This document shows, one piece after another, positions 8,099-9,368 of a stretch of DNA of 9,368 nt. The notes under the pieces are model-generated. The model saw only the letters and a program-made list of their open reading frames with translations, did not search any database and had not been told where the DNA came from. Made by a program: the position numbers and the translations under genes. The stretch's first letter is position 1; each line of letters opens with the position of its first letter. The stretch is from Thermoplasmata archaeon (GTDB taxonomy: Archaea; Thermoplasmatota; Thermoplasmata; GCA-020350865). The stretch lies in assembly GCA_020351895.1 (NCBI GenBank), contig CP070672.1, forward strand, positions 718,289 to 727,656, read 5' to 3'.

Positions 8099-8440
8099 TT
8101 AAAACATATCTGCAAAGATCTTGGGCAACAGGGTCTTTCTCTTTAAGGAGCTGGCCTGAGTTTTTGTGTATCTGTAAATGATATCTGCCTTGTCATCCTG
8201 AAAGTCCCAAGGCTTTACAATGAGTAGATCACCCTCTCTTATCCACATCCTTTTCTTAATCTTTCCTGGTATCCTACCCATTCTCGATTTTCCATCCTGG
8301 CACATGACCTTGATGCGGGAGGCACCAAGAAGCTGCTCGGCTATTCCGAATATCTGGCCTCCATCTCTATCGGGTAATCGAAGCCGAACATATCCTTCTT
8401 GGGGTCCAGGTTTTTTGTACAATTTGTTATCCACCGTCAA
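8099..8440 (-). CDS. eif1A: Translation initiation factor aIF1A
   Basis: The 113-residue factor is the archaeal homologue of eIF1A/bacterial IF1, which binds the ribosomal A site region during initiation. The OB fold spans about 18-90 with the family blocks LGASRIKVMCQDG (38-50), GRIPGKIKKRMWI (55-67), GDLLIVKPW (70-78) and DIIYRYTKTQ (86-95). A basic, helical tail follows. The start is not ATG: the frame offers TTG at 8440 or GTG at 8434, both well before the OB fold, and the first ATG (residue 46) is inside it. A TATA box centred 22 bases before the TTG and 28 before the GTG implies a leaderless message, and the GTG fits usual spacing slightly better. It is the first gene of the aIF1A-rio1-KH operon. 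Confidence 0.96.
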   Translation of the reverse strand: MTVDNKLYKKPGPQEGYVRLRLPDRDGGQIFGIAEQLLGASRIKVMCQDGKSRMGRIPGKIKKRMWIREGDLLIVKPWDFQDDKADIIYRYTKTQASSLKRKTLLPKIFADMF

Positions 8441-8457
8441 AAGGATATGAAACTACC

Positions 8458-8466
8458 TTTAAATAA
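8458..8466 (-). promoter_or_regulatory. TATA box of the aIF1A-rio1-KH operon
   Basis: The minus strand reads AAACTTATTTAAAGG, with the TATA element TTATTTAAA. It lies in the 61-base gap between yjbQ and aIF1A and predicts a transcript starting at or beside the TTG/GTG start codon, with no room for a Shine-Dalgarno site. Confidence 0.5.
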
Positions 8467-8501
8467 GTTTTGGGTTTTATTGGGTGTTTTTCCTTTATTT
8501 T

Positions 8502-8906
8502 TCAATGTATCTGCACTACAACATTGCGATTTCTCGGACCATCGAGCTCTATAAAAAGTATCGACTGCCAGGTTCCCAAGGCCGCTTTTCCATTGATCAC
8601 TGGCAATGCGACTGAGCAGCCGATTATGGAGCCCAGAATATGGGAATGTGCGTTGTTATCGATGCGGTCATGGGAATACCCATCACCTTTTGGAACCATC
8701 TCGGATATCTCCCTCAGGATGTCATTTAGGAGTCCGGGCTCATCCTCATTTACAGTTAACGCAGTTGTTGTGTGAGGTGTAAATACGATAAGCTGCCCTT
8801 CTTTGATTTTGGATTTTTTCACAACATGATCAACCTGTTTTGTAAGGTTCACTATGTCAAAATCTCCATGGGTTCTGATATTCAGGGTTTCTTTATAGGG
8901 TGGCAT
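8502..8906 (-). CDS. YjbQ/UPF0047 family protein
   Basis: This 134-residue protein spans the family's full length. Conserved blocks are TPHTTTALTVNEDEPGLL (43-60), GYSHDRIDNNAHSHILGSII (76-95), the GTWQSI strand (111-116) and the ending ELDGPRNR (120-127). H45, H79, H87 and H89 are the conserved histidines thought to form the metal-binding pocket of the trimeric beta-barrel. E. coli YjbQ can supply weak thiamine-phosphate synthase activity (hence the name secondary thiamine-phosphate synthase), but the physiological role in archaea is not settled. No thiamine genes are near. ATG 8906 lies 25.5 bases after a TATA-box centre, which suggests leaderless translation. It is co-oriented with aIF1A but separated by that gene's promoter. 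Confidence 0.93.
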   Translation of the reverse strand: MPPYKETLNIRTHGDFDIVNLTKQVDHVVKKSKIKEGQLIVFTPHTTTALTVNEDEPGLLNDILREISEMVPKGDGYSHDRIDNNAHSHILGSIIGCSVALPVINGKAALGTWQSILFIELDGPRNRNVVVQIH

Positions 8907-8927
8907 TATAAGGGGTATTACAATGGG

Positions 8928-8935
8928 AAAATAAA
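8928..8935 (-). promoter_or_regulatory. TATA box of the yjbQ gene
   Basis: Minus-strand AAGAATTTATTTTCC holds TTTATTTT, centred 25.5 bases before ATG 8906. A second TATA-like stretch (TTTATACG) lies about 15 bases further upstream. Confidence 0.4.
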
Positions 8936-9026
8936 TTCTTTCGTATAAATCAGGGAAACTGTAATTTCCACATTACTTACCCTCTCCATTTCCTGCCCTT
9001 CTCCCCTCTTTTGCTCCTCCACCCAT

Positions 9027-9152
9027 CCTAAAAAGAGATTGAAGTTGAAGACTTTATGAAAAAGGATTTACCCTCCGTCCAATACCCCCTCCTCCTACCC
9101 TAAAAAGAGAATGAAGTTGAAGCGTGTTTAAGAAAAGTTTTATCCCCCGTCC
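9027..9152. repeat. Imperfect 54-bp direct repeat, two copies 72 bases apart
   Basis: Bases 9027-9080 and 9099-9152 align without gaps at about 43 of 54 positions. Both start CCTAAAAAGAGA, share TGAAGTTGAAG and end CCGTCC, joined by C-rich DNA. Neither copy carries a convincing gene: the plus-strand frames are only a few codons long. The 367 bases from 8907 to 9273 otherwise hold only promoters and pyrimidine-rich sequence. Confidence 0.6.
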
Positions 9153-9172
9153 CTCACTCCCTCCCCCCACCC
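9144..9172 (-). other. G-quadruplex motif (i-motif on the plus strand)
   Basis: Five C-tracts of three or more on the plus strand (9144-9148, 9151-9153, 9159-9161, 9163-9168, 9170-9172) are separated by 2, 5, 1 and 1 bases. The minus strand therefore meets the G3+N1-7 quadruplex rule. It overlaps the end of the second direct-repeat copy and lies about 100 bases upstream of tRNA-Gly. Confidence 0.5.
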
Positions 9173-9227
9173 AAATTCTCAATATATGCTGAATTCTAAG
9201 CATTCTTTTTCCTCCTCAAAACACAAA

Positions 9228-9235
9228 TATTAAAA
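9228..9235 (+). promoter_or_regulatory. TATA box of tRNA-Gly
   Basis: CAAATATTAAAAAC contains TATTAAAA centred 42.5 bases before the tRNA 5' end, predicting a leader of about 16 nt, as for tRNA-Pro. Confidence 0.5.
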
Positions 9236-9273
9236 ACTTCCAACTTAATCCCCTGGAAGACATACCACGTTAT

Positions 9274-9368
9274 GCGGGTGTAGTGTAGCCTGGTATCACT
9301 TAAGCTTGCCAAGAGCCTTTCTTTTGCCTGGCAAAAGAGGTAGAAGAAAATCGTAGACAGCTTATAAC
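9274..9368 (+). tRNA. tRNA-Gly (anticodon GCC) with an intron, 3' end outside the window
   Basis: The acceptor 5' strand is GCGGGTG (9274-9280), then TA. The D arm is GTG/CAC around a loop with GG (9292-9293). The anticodon stem is TAAGC (9301-9305) with loop TTGCCA and GCC at 9308-9310. The matching 3' strand GCTTA appears only at 9360-9364, so about 47 bases (9312-9358) after position 37 look like an intron at the usual archaeal 37/38 site. The intron contains a 7-bp hairpin, CTTTTGC/GCAAAAG. I could not build a strict bulge-helix-bulge, so the splice sites are approximate. The T arm and 3' acceptor strand lie beyond 9368. Confidence 0.8.

Noticed and set aside
8961..9029. Short minus-strand frame starting ATGGGTGGAGG (about 18 codons)
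   Set aside because: It is glycine-rich only because of the purine-rich strand, with no ribosome-binding context or similarity to support it.

Overview
The window comes from a euryarchaeon, most likely an uncultured member of the Thermoplasmata or a relative. The evidence is archaeal translation and ribosome-assembly genes (aIF1A, Rio1, a two-KH Pno1/Dim2 homologue), archaeal TATA-type promoters about 22-28 bases before start codons, an apparently intron-bearing tRNA-Gly, and a bacterial-type DNA gyrase as the only type II topoisomerase present. The lineage is an inference from gene content; no rRNA is present to confirm it.

Layout. Bases 1-626 (+) are the 3' end of a large cell-surface gene: a NosD-like beta-helix tail followed by two GWNL modules. 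A SAM-dependent methyltransferase (650-1402, -) converges on it. Bases 1403-2145 hold no protein gene but are RNA-rich: tRNA-Pro(TGG), two tandem 115-nt copies of a structured RNA I do not recognise, and a 79-nt stem-loop closed by a perfect 10-bp helix. From 2146 to 8906 all genes run on the minus strand. In transcription order they are a YjbQ-family protein, aIF1A, Rio1 kinase, the KH protein, then gyrB and gyrA. The last 460 bases (8907-9368) hold pyrimidine-rich DNA with an imperfect 54-bp direct repeat and a G-quadruplex motif, then the 5' part of tRNA-Gly(GCC).

How the genes work together. aIF1A, Rio1 and the KH protein form a tight operon (21-base gap, then a 4-base ATGA overlap) joining translation initiation to small-subunit maturation. 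gyrB-gyrA follow as a second unit with their own promoter and encode both gyrase subunits. In other euryarchaea I recall the Topo VI genes occupying this place after the KH gene, so the locus may record replacement of Topo VI by gyrase.

The most unusual feature is the tandem RNA pair at 1620-1875. Both copies are 115 nt, fold as a three-way junction, and keep helix P3 through compensatory changes. They share acceptor-like ends and flanking sequence with the tRNA-Pro just upstream. This looks like an undescribed tRNA-linked non-coding RNA family.
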